From Hymenopellis radicata (lineage: Eukaryota; Basidiomycota; Agaricomycetes; Agaricales; Physalacriaceae), in assembly GCA_015501595.1 (NCBI GenBank), contig JADNRX010000029.1:124001-188000 (forward strand): 64,000 bases of DNA, read 5' to 3'. Below, in pieces: positions 45,890 to 56,815 of this stretch; position 1 is the first letter of the stretch; each line of letters starts with the position of its first letter. The notes beneath the pieces are model-generated. The model saw nothing but the letters and a program-made list of their open reading frames with translations, made no database searches and was not told where the DNA came from. The translations under genes were made by a program, and so were the position numbers.

Positions 45890-46814
45890 TCAGAATTTGT
45901 GTGTGTGTCTTTCTTGGAACATAAACGTACTCGCATCTGCATCCCATAGTAAACAAGCTGCAGCCAAAACCCATGCTCGACACAATCTGTCGTATGTCGA
46001 GTAATTACAAGATGCTGTCGGAGGGTGAGCTTCCAATCTCTCAGACAACAGGTCCTTCAGAGCATCCCGCCGCGAGGAATGCAGGCAGAACAACCGCAGA
46101 AGGTATTTCGGACGGACAAGGTCCGCCATCTCATCTGTGATACCTTGCAGACTGAATTTGAGAAGATACGGCGACGCCGCGATAGCGAGTTCCTCAAGAT
46201 CGAAGCGCGATGCAAGCGCGTACACCTCAAATGGCGCTAGAGGCGTCTGGTAGCGCACGGCCTCGTACAGACTAGCAGCCGGCCAGATGTACGCCTTGGG
46301 CTGCACGCCGTAGTGGGGAAAGAGATTAATGGTACTAATAAGGGTATCGAGGGAATAAAACTCGGCGAGTTTGATACCATAGATGGCGGTGAAGATGACC
46401 TCCAGAATCATTCCCACCTCGGGGATGTGGATGGTGTCCTCTTGTGAGGCCTCCGCAGTGAGCAAGTCGGCGAAATTGTTTTCCGATGAACGGACAAGGA
46501 CGCCCCGATGGACGTGGAAGAGGTGATTGTCAGAGGAAATTATCTTCAAGTCGGGACGCGAGAGACCAAACAGCAACTCGGGGTGAAACGTTGCTGAAGG
46601 CGTGACGGTCGTCGATGGGTCGTCAGGCTAGAGCACACTGAGATTTCGAACGTTCAGAAGAGAAATTTATCCAACTAACCGGAGGCGTAGGCATCTGTGT
46701 TCCAAGCTCGTCCTGGTTTGATTCCTTGTCCCACTGCTCCGTAATATTCATTCCGCATTCCTCGACATCGCTAACGTTTGTATACGGCGACGGCGGCGTC
46801 AACGGGGCCGACAT
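45890..46814 (-). CDS. BTB/POZ domain protein
   Basis: The ATG at 46814 gives MSAPLTPPSPYTNVSDVEEC, a Ser/Thr/Pro-rich leader. After one intron (about 46620-46680) the BTB fold begins: LLFGLSRPDLKIISSDNHLF, HVHRGVLVRSSENNFADLLT, EDTIHIPEVGMILEVIFTAI. The extension reads YEAVRYQTPLAPFEVYALAS and RFDLEELAIAASPYLLKFSL. This matches the fungal BTB family found in many copies in Agaricomycetes, with D-x-x-ISSD-x-x-F-x-VH-x-x-VL at the start. These proteins usually bind partners such as cullin ligases or transcription factors; the partner is unknown. The C-terminus is short, ending FQERHTHKF. Confidence 0.83.
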
Positions 46815-47024
46815 CGGAAAGAGAGGTTTTCTTTGAAACGAGGCCTCATGAACATAGAAGGCAGATCGCTCGCACACGACAGGTGTGACGTACATGAGGC
46901 GTTGCACACTCTGTCATGATCTTGTCATGGTTCAGAAATTGTGGCGAGTTGCGGGAAACAATCATTATACAAAGAAGATACATAACAGAAAGAAAACGGT
47001 GGTGGTACAAGTATTTCTTCGATT

Positions 47025-47851
47025 TCAATTGGGCGAGTCAGGCTGAGCAGGAGCCGCAGTGCCCGCCTGACCAGCTGCCTCGGTCGCAGGCTGTGAGGGA
47101 GGCCCAGACTTTTCCTTCACCTCCACAATCGGCATAGAAGAAGCCGTCGCCGCCGAAGACAAGTGCATGAGACACAACACCCCAGTGATGGTCAACATCG
47201 ACCATCCCACCCAGGCAAAGACAAGGATAGATGTCAGAGTGTTGCATTCCTTGGTAAAGAATGCAAAGCGCGCGCAATAGTTGTTTCCCGGGATAATTTT
47301 GTTCTGTAAACGATCGTCAACATCTACTGCTTGACAGAAGTAAAATCCGTCACGGTTGTGATTGAAGCCCCGACAAGCCACATCACCCAAAGGATGAACA
47401 ACCCAAGCAATTCGACGAGGACGCGTCGAGGAAGGCGGTCCGCACGTACATTGTGAGTGCGGTAGGTATTATCGGCATTCTCGTCAATGATGAGGACAAC
47501 ACTGAAAGAAGAACGCGTGAGCAATGTGCGTGGGAGACGTCAAAGCGACCTACGTCACAGGGATCCAGATAATGGCAAGGATGGCGCTGACAAGCAACTC
47601 GACAATGATGGGATCTAAAGAAATTATGAATTATTCAAGAGATGAGGGCCCAGGACCACGTACCATAGAAACTGTTACGGAAGGCCACAGTCTCCGTGAA
47701 GTGAATGCGGTACGCGCATAGACTCATCAACACGATGGCCACAAACCACTATTTGCGAATGAGTGAGAGAACCAGCGACTTCGGAGAAGGCGCTTACCAG
47801 TATGAAATACGCCGCCAGTCGACTAGCAATATAGGTGTAAGTGCGCGCCAT
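47025..47851 (-). CDS. MARVEL-like four-span membrane protein
   Basis: Five exons, starting at ATG 47851 (MARTYTYIASRLAAYFILV). The next spans are WFVAIVLMSLCAYRIHFTET, DPIIVELLVSAILAIIWIPV and then VVLIIDENADNTYRTHNVRA with LPRRVLVELLGLFILWVMWL. After an intron a Cys-containing loop (NKIIPGNNYCARFAFFTKEC) leads to the last span TLTSILVFAWVGWSMLTITG. The tail is Ala/Pro/Glu-rich (KEKSGPPSQPATEAAGQAGT). The arrangement of four spans with a Cys-bearing last loop fits fungal MARVEL-domain proteins. A role in membrane organisation is inferred from architecture only. Confidence 0.75.
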
Positions 47852-48014
47852 CGAGAAACAGGTGTGGAAGAGGATTGATGAGACCAATGAAGAAGGGCGA
47901 CATTTTAAACATGTCTGGCTGGGTGCGGATAATCTTGAATGTGGAAATTATTCAATCGTCAGGCGGCAGAGGAATAAATGGACTTCATAGACAAGAGGCC
48001 GAGAGCTACCGGAT

Positions 48015-48420
48015 TCAAGCACAAATGCTTACTAGACGAATGGAAGTTCGGTAATTCTGTTTAACGCAATTTAGTGTCCCATCGCATAGATTCTCTTTTC
48101 GGGCGGCCTGGGGAGTGGTCGACGCGTCGAAAAGGGTGTTAAACTATGAGACAGAGTTGTAATTATTTGAAAAGAGCAAGTAATATCTTGAGACCGACCT
48201 TGTTCCCGATATAAGGTCCCAGCGGTAAATAGCGCCACATGCCCGTGATCTAGCTCCAGCCGAAAAGTGAGACGCGATTCAATATGTCCTCTGACACCCG
48301 ATGATTCATCATGCTAGAGTTCACACAAATCTCAATAACGTAAGGAATCAGGAAGAGGCCACCGGAATCCCACTGTAGATCAAGGTAGCAAACAGAACAA
48401 AAAAGCCTAATCATTATCAT
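48015..48420 (-). CDS. Candidate small gene downstream of DUF2461 gene
   Basis: Using two short introns, a coherent minus-strand frame can be read. An exon contains GGLFLIPYVIEICVNSSMMN. A 48-nt intron (GTGTCA...GCTAG) leads to ITGMWRYLPLGPYIGNK, then a second intron ending TCATAG leads to FNTLFDASTTPQAARKENLC and DGTLNCVKQNY, with stop at 48015-48017. Without the first intron there is an in-frame TAG (48250-48252). The in-frame ATG at 48418-48420 overlaps the stop of the upstream gene (TGATG). I recognise no family. It may be a small gene or a remnant. Confidence 0.3.
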
Positions 48421-50044
48421 CAATTGTCCCGCGCAATTGTCATCATATCATTCAGACTAGTCGTACGTCAACCACGCTGAAAATTGAAGGATGAGAAACA
48501 CCCACCAATGAACTAAGGGTCTCACGACTTCCGCCACAGTAGCCAGCGTCTCTTTAAAATTGGGATCTAAGACTTCGCTATCTAGGAACCTATACGAACA
48601 TCAAGGTTAGTTCTTTATGGCGTCAAGAGTCGTAAAAATGCATGCCTGTGAAAGACAGCGAATGAGCGACATTTCAGCAAGTCGATATCCCTAAATATCA
48701 TGAGCGTCTCACGCTCTCTGCCACGTTGAACAACGCACGGTGGTTTTTATCGATTCCTTTAGGCGCTACCTTTAGCTCATCTTCGGACCCGAAGATATTT
48801 TGTCGTGAGCCATCTGAGGAAGGTTTCGGCTCGCCAAAATATCTAACAAAGTCCGGGGATGAGATCGCGTCGCGTAATCGTTGCGGGTCGCGTTGAATGT
48901 TGTGTCTGATGAACGGTAAACAATTAGCTCTAATTATCCAGTATTTCCGTACCGTATCGTGTCCAGTTCATTCTTCCCTGGACACCACGAGCCAGCAGCG
49001 AGGAGGCTTCCACCCCCCGATTTAACTGTAGCGAACTAGGTCAGAGGATCACTGCATCCAAAAATTGTATGCGCACTAGATCTGATAATTCATCAGCATC
49101 GTGGAACGGAAAAGTAGAGATTTCTTACATATGGTCTGAAAGTATGTCAGTAATAATGCCTCCGAAAGCAAATGAGGAACTTACAGCAAGCGAAAATCCC
49201 TTTCCGTCCACTACGCGAGAAACTGGCCGAAAAGCTGGTCTTGTAGGGCGTCTTGTCATTGCTGAAGCGTACGTCGCGGTATATTCTATGGATAAGGTCC
49301 TTTGGAGGTAGCGGAGGCACTTCAGGATCGACGCCAGTCATCACGTCCGTGAACGCGTCCACGAAGTCTTTCCATTCCTTTTCCGCCTGCCTATAGACGC
49401 GATCTACCCACCTCGTTTGTTAATTAATGGTTACAAATGAACGCCTAGGTGTACCATGCAGTTTGAACCTGTGGATGTCGTGCTCGTGGTGAGTCCAACA
49501 ACCGCAGTTCGGACAAACGTACCATTCACGGTCGTTGCACTTGGGATCCTGCAATTTCTGCAAAAAGTCGAGAGTGTTCTTGGAGATCTGGCCGGCGGGG
49601 ACTGAACGCGGTGAGAACATGTAAACAAAAGTTTGCGACCAACGCACCTTGTCCACTCTTGGGAGCTTCAATAACAACGCCGACAACCTTCTGGCCTGCC
49701 TTGAGGTCAACTCCTTCATCATCATCCTCGTCGTCGGTTGCCTTTGTCTTTTTCTTGGGACCGCGTTTGGGTTTGGGCAGGTCGTCGTCTAAATCGTCGC
49801 TGTTATACTGCTCCTCGTCAGAATCGACTTTTTGCTTCTTCTTTCGTGGACTGCTCTTCTTGGATGACTGGCGAGGCTTCTTGGCCTTTGGTTTAGGCGC
49901 AACGTCGGTGTCACTCGCCTCGGTGTCGTCATTTCGTTTGCGCTTGGGGGTGCTTTTCGTCTTTCGTTTCGGCGCGTCTTCAGCGTCTGACACGTCGGGC
50001 GACTCAAAATATGAGGACTTTGTTGAACGGGCTCTGAGTGACAT
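48420..50044 (-). CDS. DUF2461 (TIGR02453) family protein
   Basis: The start at 50044 reads MSLRARSTKSSYFESPDVSD. A long charged nuclear-type N-terminus follows (TPKRKRNDDTEASDTDVAPK; KKPRQSSKKSSPRKKKQKVD) with acidic patches. After short introns the DUF2461 domain begins: VPAGQISKNTLDFLQKLQDP, DRVYRQAEKEWKDFVDAFTD, IHRIYRDVRFSNDKTPYKTS. It continues RSLLAAGSW-type text, NELDTIRHNIQRDPQRLRDA, DIDLLKCRSFAVFHRFLDSE and VAEVVRPLVHCLNDMMTIAR, stop at 48420-48422. The family is widespread in bacteria and fungi with no established activity. The basic N-terminus suggests nuclear location. Confidence 0.85.
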
Positions 50045-50131
50045 GGTTGATGTCAAGGTCGTGGTAAAGAGTCAAGTGATGATCGGACAATATGACGCGT
50101 CGAGCAGAAAAAATATAATAACATTGTACAA

Positions 50132-50776
50132 CTACTCCTCGGGGACCTCAATCTCACCGTCGTTAATAGCGTCAATGATGTCGTGAGGTGGCTTGCCATC
50201 AACAGTGCAGCCAACACTCTGGGCAGTGCCTAGTATCTCCTTCACACACCCTGAGAGCTCCTTGGCCAAGGATTTTGAGTACATTGTCCGGGCAATGTCA
50301 AATATCTCGTCAAGGGGAATGTTGCCACTGTGCTTGATGTTCTTCTCCTTCTTTCTGTCACGGGGAGGCTCTATGAAACACGTCGGTAAACGAGATGCAG
50401 ATCGATTTGGGGAAACGCACCCTTGAGAGCACGGATGACAAGTGATGAGGCGGATGGGACAACGGAAACTTGTGCTTGACGGTTTTGGATGGTGAGCTGG
50501 ACAGTGACCCGTAGACCCTTCCATGCGCCGGTAGCCTTTGCGATGTCTTCTCCGACCTTTTTGGGCGACTATGAACAGATCAGTAATCTCGACAGACAGC
50601 AAAAGTGTAAACACGCACCAAACCCAAAGGTCCAATCTTGGGTGCAAGTGCAGATGAAGCACCGACCTCACCACCGGTCGCCCTCAAGTAGATAATTTTG
50701 ATTTCATTCGGGTCCTAAACGTCGTTGAGCAGAGCAGCAAGCAGAGGTAGGCATAACTAACGAGTTTGGGGGCCAT
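50132..50776 (-). CDS. RPL12: 60S ribosomal protein L12 (uL11)
   Basis: This protein of the large-subunit stalk base binds 28S rRNA at the GTPase centre. ATG 50776 gives MAPKL, an intron, then [20 protein letters not shown] and [10 protein letters not shown]. After a second intron come [40 protein letters not shown] and SLVIRALK. After a third come [40 protein letters not shown] and [20 protein letters not shown], ending IEVPEE at 50132. The length of about 165 residues equals the family norm. It diverges from a cyclin gene across 187 bp. Confidence 0.97.
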
Positions 50777-50963
50777 TGTGGAAAAACTAGAGAGCGACGG
50801 CGATTTACTACACTCAAGCGATCAGTGTCCGTGGCTGAAATAAGGTTCAACTGTACAGCTCGACCGTATTTGGCCCTATTTGGCTGTGGCGTCGACCATC
50901 CGCATTAGGCGTGGTGAGAGGCACGTTCCTTTCGCAATAGTGACTATCGACTGCAATGGATCG

Positions 50964-51882
50964 ATGGAATCAGCCAGTACCGACCACAGAGTCGAGCTGC
51001 CAGCTGCATTTGAGCTTGCCTCTATAGAGGTCATTGTCGACCTAATAGGTGAACTTGGAATCCACCAGACTTGTGAGAGGCTAACAATTTATTTAGCCGA
51101 CATGCTTGAACGATTAATGGCCCATAATGACAGGATTGCCCTTAGTCCGTGAGTACTGTCCATCCAGAACATACAGTGCCATAACAGAGTTGTAGGGAAT
51201 CTCTGACTCGCTTTCATTCACGCTCGGCGCCTGCCATTTCTGTCCTGGACTATCTGAAGCGCATCGTCAAGTTTATAAACGTCGAGGTATGTAGATCATC
51301 CCCTGATCTGCATTATCACCTCTGATTTCGACTTAGAAAACGTGTCTTCTCGCTACACTTCACTACATTGACCAGATCTGTTCTCAGATGCCCCTCTTCA
51401 CTCTCTCATCGCTCACTTGCCATCGCTTCATCATCACTTCGGTCGCCGTCTCTTCAAAATGCCTCTGTGACACCTTTTGTACCAATGCTCTTTACGCAAA
51501 GGTCGGCGGCATCACCGTCACAGAATTGAACATTCTTGAACGCGAATTCCTGGCCATGATCAATTGGCGTTTGATGGTATGGTATTCATTCACTTCCTTT
51601 ACCCTTGCTCATTTTGTCCAGACAACTCGCGAAGTTCTGAACGAGTACTACGTCAACCTCGTGCGCACGCATAGTAAAGGGACGTACGTTCTTGAAACGA
51701 CATCCGAGGATAGTGACACCGAAATGGATTTCGAGAGCGAGTACTCCTCTCCATCGTCTCTCAGCCAACGGCGGACCCCCACGGCCGGAATACCGCCACC
51801 GCGGGCAACCATCGAACAGAACATGGCATTTGCTGCACTGCAGCAGTCGCAACGCATGGACAATCCCTCCGGCGAAGGTTAA
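50964..51882 (+). CDS. PHO80/PCL-type cyclin
   Basis: The first in-frame ATG at 50964 gives MESASTDHRVELPAAFELAS. The first exon continues EVIVDLIGELGIHQTCERLT and LADMLERLMAHNDRIAL, then ESLTRFHSRSAPAISVLDYL, KRIVKFINVE and KTCLLATLHYIDQICSQMPL. Next are LTCHRFIITSVAVSSKCLCD, TNALYAKVGGITVTELNILE and REFLAMINWRLM, the characteristic core of Pho85-partner cyclins (SHRFxITxxxxxxKxxxD...YAKVGGI...LNxLExxFL). A Ser-rich tail with DSDTEMDFESEYSSPS ends at 51882. Such cyclins pair with Pho85/CDK5-type kinases in phosphate and nutrient signalling. Confidence 0.92.
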
Positions 51883-52975
51883 CACCAGGTTAGACCTAGA
51901 GGAACACATACTTATACATTTATTTATTCGCCCCACACCAAGCAACATACTACCACTGTATCCATTACATCGGCAATTATTATCACTGTTCAACGAACTG
52001 TCACGCACTAATGTCACTTGAAAGAGGTATTCTTCACAGTGTAGAGGACCGCTTCGACTGGTTCGCGCGGCATGTTCTTATTGAAAACATTTACAGGTAC
52101 CGTGCTTCTGAATTGCGCATATTATCACGCCTGTGCTGTGCCCAAATATTAACACCAAGTTCCAACTTTATAGCCACCGTGTACTTCGAATAGTCCGAAC
52201 TTGAACACGCACGGCGACGCGACGGTCGGTGATCTCGTGCACCCGTTCACATCGTCGGCATGCCATCGCGTTCTCCTCGAGTGGAATTGCGCAACCCAGG
52301 GATGCGTGGACTACGGAGGTCTTGGTAACATCACATAACGCGCGCAGCGTTCAATTGATACCTCGTAACTGAGGATGAGTCGAGGCTCCTTATCGTTAAA
52401 CGCCCATTGGATGTCAAGTAGCTATCTCTCTTCTCTTGAGCAATTCATGGTGTGTTATTCGATACAAGTATCGTTGACATTTTCTCGGCAAATCGAACAG
52501 ACCTCGCGGATGCAATGCAGACTATACCGGTGGCCAAGCATTCATGCGAATGTCGGTCCCGCGAATAGACGTCCTTCTGTGCTTCGCGATAAGCAAACGG
52601 ACGAATCGGAGATTCCTAGAACCAAGCATTAAACTTTGCTAATAAAGACAGTCTATATTGAACTTGTTCACATGTACTGTACAAGCGTTAGGCTACAACA
52701 CAAATAGATTGATTACTTGTTCTTCGTCAAGAGAACATGAACAACTGAAACTACACAATTGCTAGCAATTAAATAAGTCTTACTATGTAGTGATAATTGC
52801 ACAAAAAACAAACGATTGAACAGGTGTTTGTGTTGAGTCCTATGTGAAAAAAATAAATGATGCTGATGAAGGGAAAAATACCCCGAGCTGTAAGTACGAC
52901 AACGACAAAACACGACAGCACTACTTTACCCAACACACGTACTCACGAAACACCAACCGATATCGTACACTCTGC
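51883..52975. other. 1.1-kb intergenic region between convergent genes
   Basis: The AT-rich right half (52640-52970) is the 3' flank of the minus-strand kinase. No gene is recognised; an open frame around 52375-52632 is not supported. Confidence 0.5.
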
Positions 52976-55900
52976 CTATCGTCTCAAGGCACTCAACATC
53001 TTCGCCAACGTATTGATTTGCGCGCGTTGAACCTTTCCTCCCGTACTAGACGGACTGTGACCGTCGTCATCGTCCACGTCGGTAGTGCTCACGGCCACAT
53101 CGATCTTCGGCCTCTCGCTTATCGTACCCAAAGGAGCGTCCTTGGTCTTCCTTGTCCGCCGCTTCCGGACAGGCGGTGAGCCAAACAAGTCACCCTCCGG
53201 ATCGATGTACTGTCCTCGAGGAAGCTGGTCAAGTTCCCAAGGAACACCATCCATGACTAAACAAAAGAATGAGCCAAGATGCAACAACCCCCTCAGAAAA
53301 ATACCTACTCTTGATGTTCTTGGGCACATTCGTGTATTGACCTTGGTTATGCGTACTGTTGGACGACGAGCTATGCGTGCTCGGAACCTTGGGACCCGTT
53401 CTCCAGCTACCCGCGCTGATGCTCGTAGCAGCTGTAGAAATGCTCCGGACACTGGCATTGCTATTGCTGTAGCGAGTGAAAGCGCTGCTGGAGGTACTCA
53501 TCGAACTGCGCCAGTTACTCGACGCCATTGAACTTGAACTCGACGCAAGACGATTGGGACTTGGAGACAGCTTCGGCACAGCACTACGGCTCCCGCCAGT
53601 GTGTGGCGACAATGAACCTCTTGCGCGACGCCCTCGACTCCAAGTATCGTCGTCAGCGGGAGCTGAAGGTGCTGGAGGGGGTGCGTCGAGGCTCATAATC
53701 AAAGACGTAACGTTGCTTGCGGTAGCTGACATACCAGTTGTAACGTCCACCGATGAAGATGACATCGACGGCCCTGGCTCGTCCACGGGCGACATACGAC
53801 CAGCCTGCTGCGCCAGAGTGGCTGAGCTTGCCTTGCCAAAGCTCAACTTCCACTTCGACGGCTTCTTGGTGACCGGGAGTGATGTCGTCGAGGTCGACGC
53901 GTGTGCGTGCGCGGGTGATGGGGCAATAGAGGATGTAGGAGAAGAGGGAATAGGTGGAGGAGCCATGGCTTGGCCTTTGGACAATAATGGAGTGGGAGAG
54001 CGTACATAGATACAGGCTCGTACGGAGCGTCACGACGACGGCGAGCCGAAGAGGTCGTCGAAGTGGTAGACGGGACTGATGAGGTTGTGGACCGCATCGA
54101 AGAGACCTTGGAAGCCTTGCTAATTTCGCGAGCAAGTGATTGCGACGCCACAGCTAAGGTGGCCAGTGTCTCGTCCTTCGGGGTGGTAGGCGTCCCGACG
54201 ATTGCACCCTTGCCTTTACGGGCACCGCGCTTCCTCCGTTTGTTAGTCGAGGTGGAACGAGAGGTCATGAGGATCTCCTGTGGTTCATCCTGCTCTTGTA
54301 CAGACGGAATATGAGAGGGAAGCTCGGCGGTAGTGGGACGCTCATAAGCGGGCTCTAAGGATGGTGCACGAGACAACGAACGCGTCGCCATTGCTGGTGT
54401 ACGAATAGCAGACGACGTACGCGAAGCTTGCCTCGAAGAAGGACGGTGTGAAGGAGGGACAGAGGTAGAGATGGGATAACCCTGGGTTGAAGAGATTGAC
54501 AGACCACGCTGGTGGTGAACGGGCGTGGGATGATTCCCAAGGAGCTCTGGCAAGTCCTTCACCCATGAGCCAAACTCGACGGCAGAAATACGGGAGGAAT
54601 CGTCGTTGGTATCCTCCAGGACGTTGAACACCCGATTAGCTAGCATCTCGGCCACTGGGCGAGTCATGCCCGTGAAACGTTGCAAAAAGAAATCCACCGG
54701 ACTTCGACGGAACAGATCGAATGACTTGCAGGCGCCTTGATGCGTATCCGTCCAGGGGTTGTAGTGGTACAACCTGTTCAGGAACGAGTCAACACAAGGT
54801 GGCTCGCGGAGATGAAAAAAATGTGACAACGAACATGTTGATGAGGACAATGCCAAGGGACCAGACATCGGCCGCACGAGGGCTATAGGTAGGCGCAACA
54901 TTGTTCCTACATTCTGAAAGACGAAACGTTGAGTGGACAGCATGATGGACAAGATGGTTGACATACCGTAACTCATGTAGGGTGCGCTTCCGCAATCCAT
55001 ATCTGACGAATCAACATCAGTTGTCGACAGCCCAAAGTCAGTGAGTTTGACGATGACTTTGCGTTCTTGGCGGCCGTCAGCAGTGGTGTGCCAACCGTCT
55101 GTGACGATAAAGTTTTCAGGCTTGATATCACGATGGAAAACCTGCTGGGCATGACAGGCGGCGACGGCATCACACATCTGGGAGAACATGGATGATATGA
55201 GCCGTAGGCGTCTACGGGAGAGGAGTTGGGAGGGATGGAGGTTTGATAGAAGACTGGGAGTGGGGGGAGTTCGTGAGCATGTGGGGGAAGGATCAGTACA
55301 GGTTGGGGAGTCGGTTTCATAATGATCGCGGGCTTGTTCGAGAAAATAAAATAGGTCCTCGCCTGGGACATACTCCAGGAGGAGGAGAAGAAATGAAGAC
55401 GTCTCAAGGGTGCGATGGAGGGTGACGATGTTTGGGTGCGGGTCGAGGGATTGATGAATGGTAACCTAACATTGTGTAAGTGTCGATGCGAGACCGAAGA
55501 AAGAATACACACCTCGGACATTTGCGCTGCTAGAGCCTCCTCGTCGAGGTTCGCTTTAGACAGACACTTTATCGCGTACTCGCGCCCATAGACCGTAGAT
55601 GGTCCTTTCGAACCGTGGCTATCCATCTCCATAGCACCTACTGCAGCGACATGACCATCCTCCGAAGGTGGCGGACGGTACAAGACTTCGCGCACGAGAT
55701 AGACGACAGCGTAACTGCCAGCCCCTAAACGACGAACGACTTCAAACTCCTGAGCAGGCTCGTCAAGGGACGGAGACGGTGGAGGCTCTTTGGAGTCGAT
55801 CGAGACAAGGCGTATGAGCTCGCCCTGCAGCTGGGCGCCATGACCGACGAAATCGCCGGGAAAGAGAACGTCGTCTAAATTGGACGATAAGGACGAACGT

Positions 55901-56247
55901 CGTGAGCTGGCGGGGGATTTTGACGAAGCAGGACGTGGAATAGGAACTGAAATTGAAGCTTGACGGGAAGAAATATAAGGGTTCCGTGGCAGCTTTGAGG
56001 AGGTAAGGGTTGGGGACGGAGCAGAATTAGGAATAAAAGAAAAGGTGGGGGCGGGCGGCGGTAGACCAGTGTACTGAGGACGGGGTACAGCATCCTTGTA
56101 GATGCGTTTGCTGGTCAAGGAGGAGGGAAAGCGGGATTGATCATTACGGCTGTCGTTGCGACTGTCGGGGCTGTGGTAGCTGGCATGGTCTTTGGCGCGG
56201 ACCTTTGTGGAAGACGATATCGGACGAAGAACTGGATATTGCAACAT
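52976..56247 (-). CDS. Ser/Thr protein kinase of the KSP1/RAN1/SKS1 type
   Basis: The first ATG in frame is at 56247 (MLQYPVLRPISSSTKVRAKD). A Ser/Pro-rich leader precedes the kinase at about 55760-54790: glycine loop LGAGSYAVVYLVRE, Lys of YAIKCLSKANL, hinge LLEYVPGEDLFYFLEQ-type text, catalytic loop VFHRDIKPENFIV, Mg site LTDFGLSTTD, CGSAPYMSY, and ADVWSLGIVLINM. The short loop between VFHRDIKPENFIV and the DFG, with RKVIVKLTDFG, is that of the fungal Ksp1/Ran1/Vhs1 group. A long Ser-rich tail follows (NKRRKRGARKGKGAIVGTPT). Its frame changes near 54005 (EPVSM to SPTPLLSKGQAMAPPPIPSS) without a possible intron, so a base is probably missing. The last exon reads VPWELDQLPRGQYIDPEGDL and ends LAKMLSALRR. 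Confidence 0.87.
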
Positions 56248-56815
56248 GGGAGGGCACGGCAAGCAGATGGGCGAGAATGCTGCAAAAAAGTCTCAATCAA
56301 GAGATGCCTATGCGAACCCAGTGCTGCGTCGAATCCGTTCAGACGAGACCGGCTATAAGTCTGAGTAGGCCAAAAGTGCAGAACATGCAGTATATCGACG
56401 TCTGGGCTCCAGCAAGACCGTCAACGGGGGCGAACGACGTCCCGTCGCCGTTCTGCGGTGGTGGTAATGACCTGAGGGGGACCTGAGGACCTGAATCAGC
56501 GGCTGTGCACAGAAAAGGCAGTCGATGGCGCAGAATGGCAGCTCTGTCCAAGACAGCGGCCGCTCGTTCGCAACCAGCAAATCGACGATGTTATACGCGA
56601 GAAATCACTCACGAGGAGGAGATGGACGAGGGAAAGAGAGAAAGAGGAACGGACAGATGGCTCACTTTGCTACATGTGCTTCGAAGGCGCCCTCCCACAT
56701 GGCATGTGCATATGCCCATATGTTGAATTATGATGTGAAATAGGTCAATAAAGTAATGCTTGTGCAACTCGTTTTACAGCCGTTGTACACTATATTGCGA
56801 CACAATATCGATGCA
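56248..56815. other. intergenic, no gene seen
   Basis: Kinase 5' region and UTP6 3' flank (both minus strand). Some open frames but no conserved motif. Confidence 0.5.

Noticed and set aside
49611..50186. 191-codon plus-strand frame
   Set aside because: Antisense of the charged N-terminus of the DUF2461 protein; Ser/Phe/Leu-rich as expected from reversed Lys/Glu codons.
53476..54009. 177-codon plus-strand frame
   Set aside because: Antisense of the Ser-rich tail of the KSP1-like kinase.
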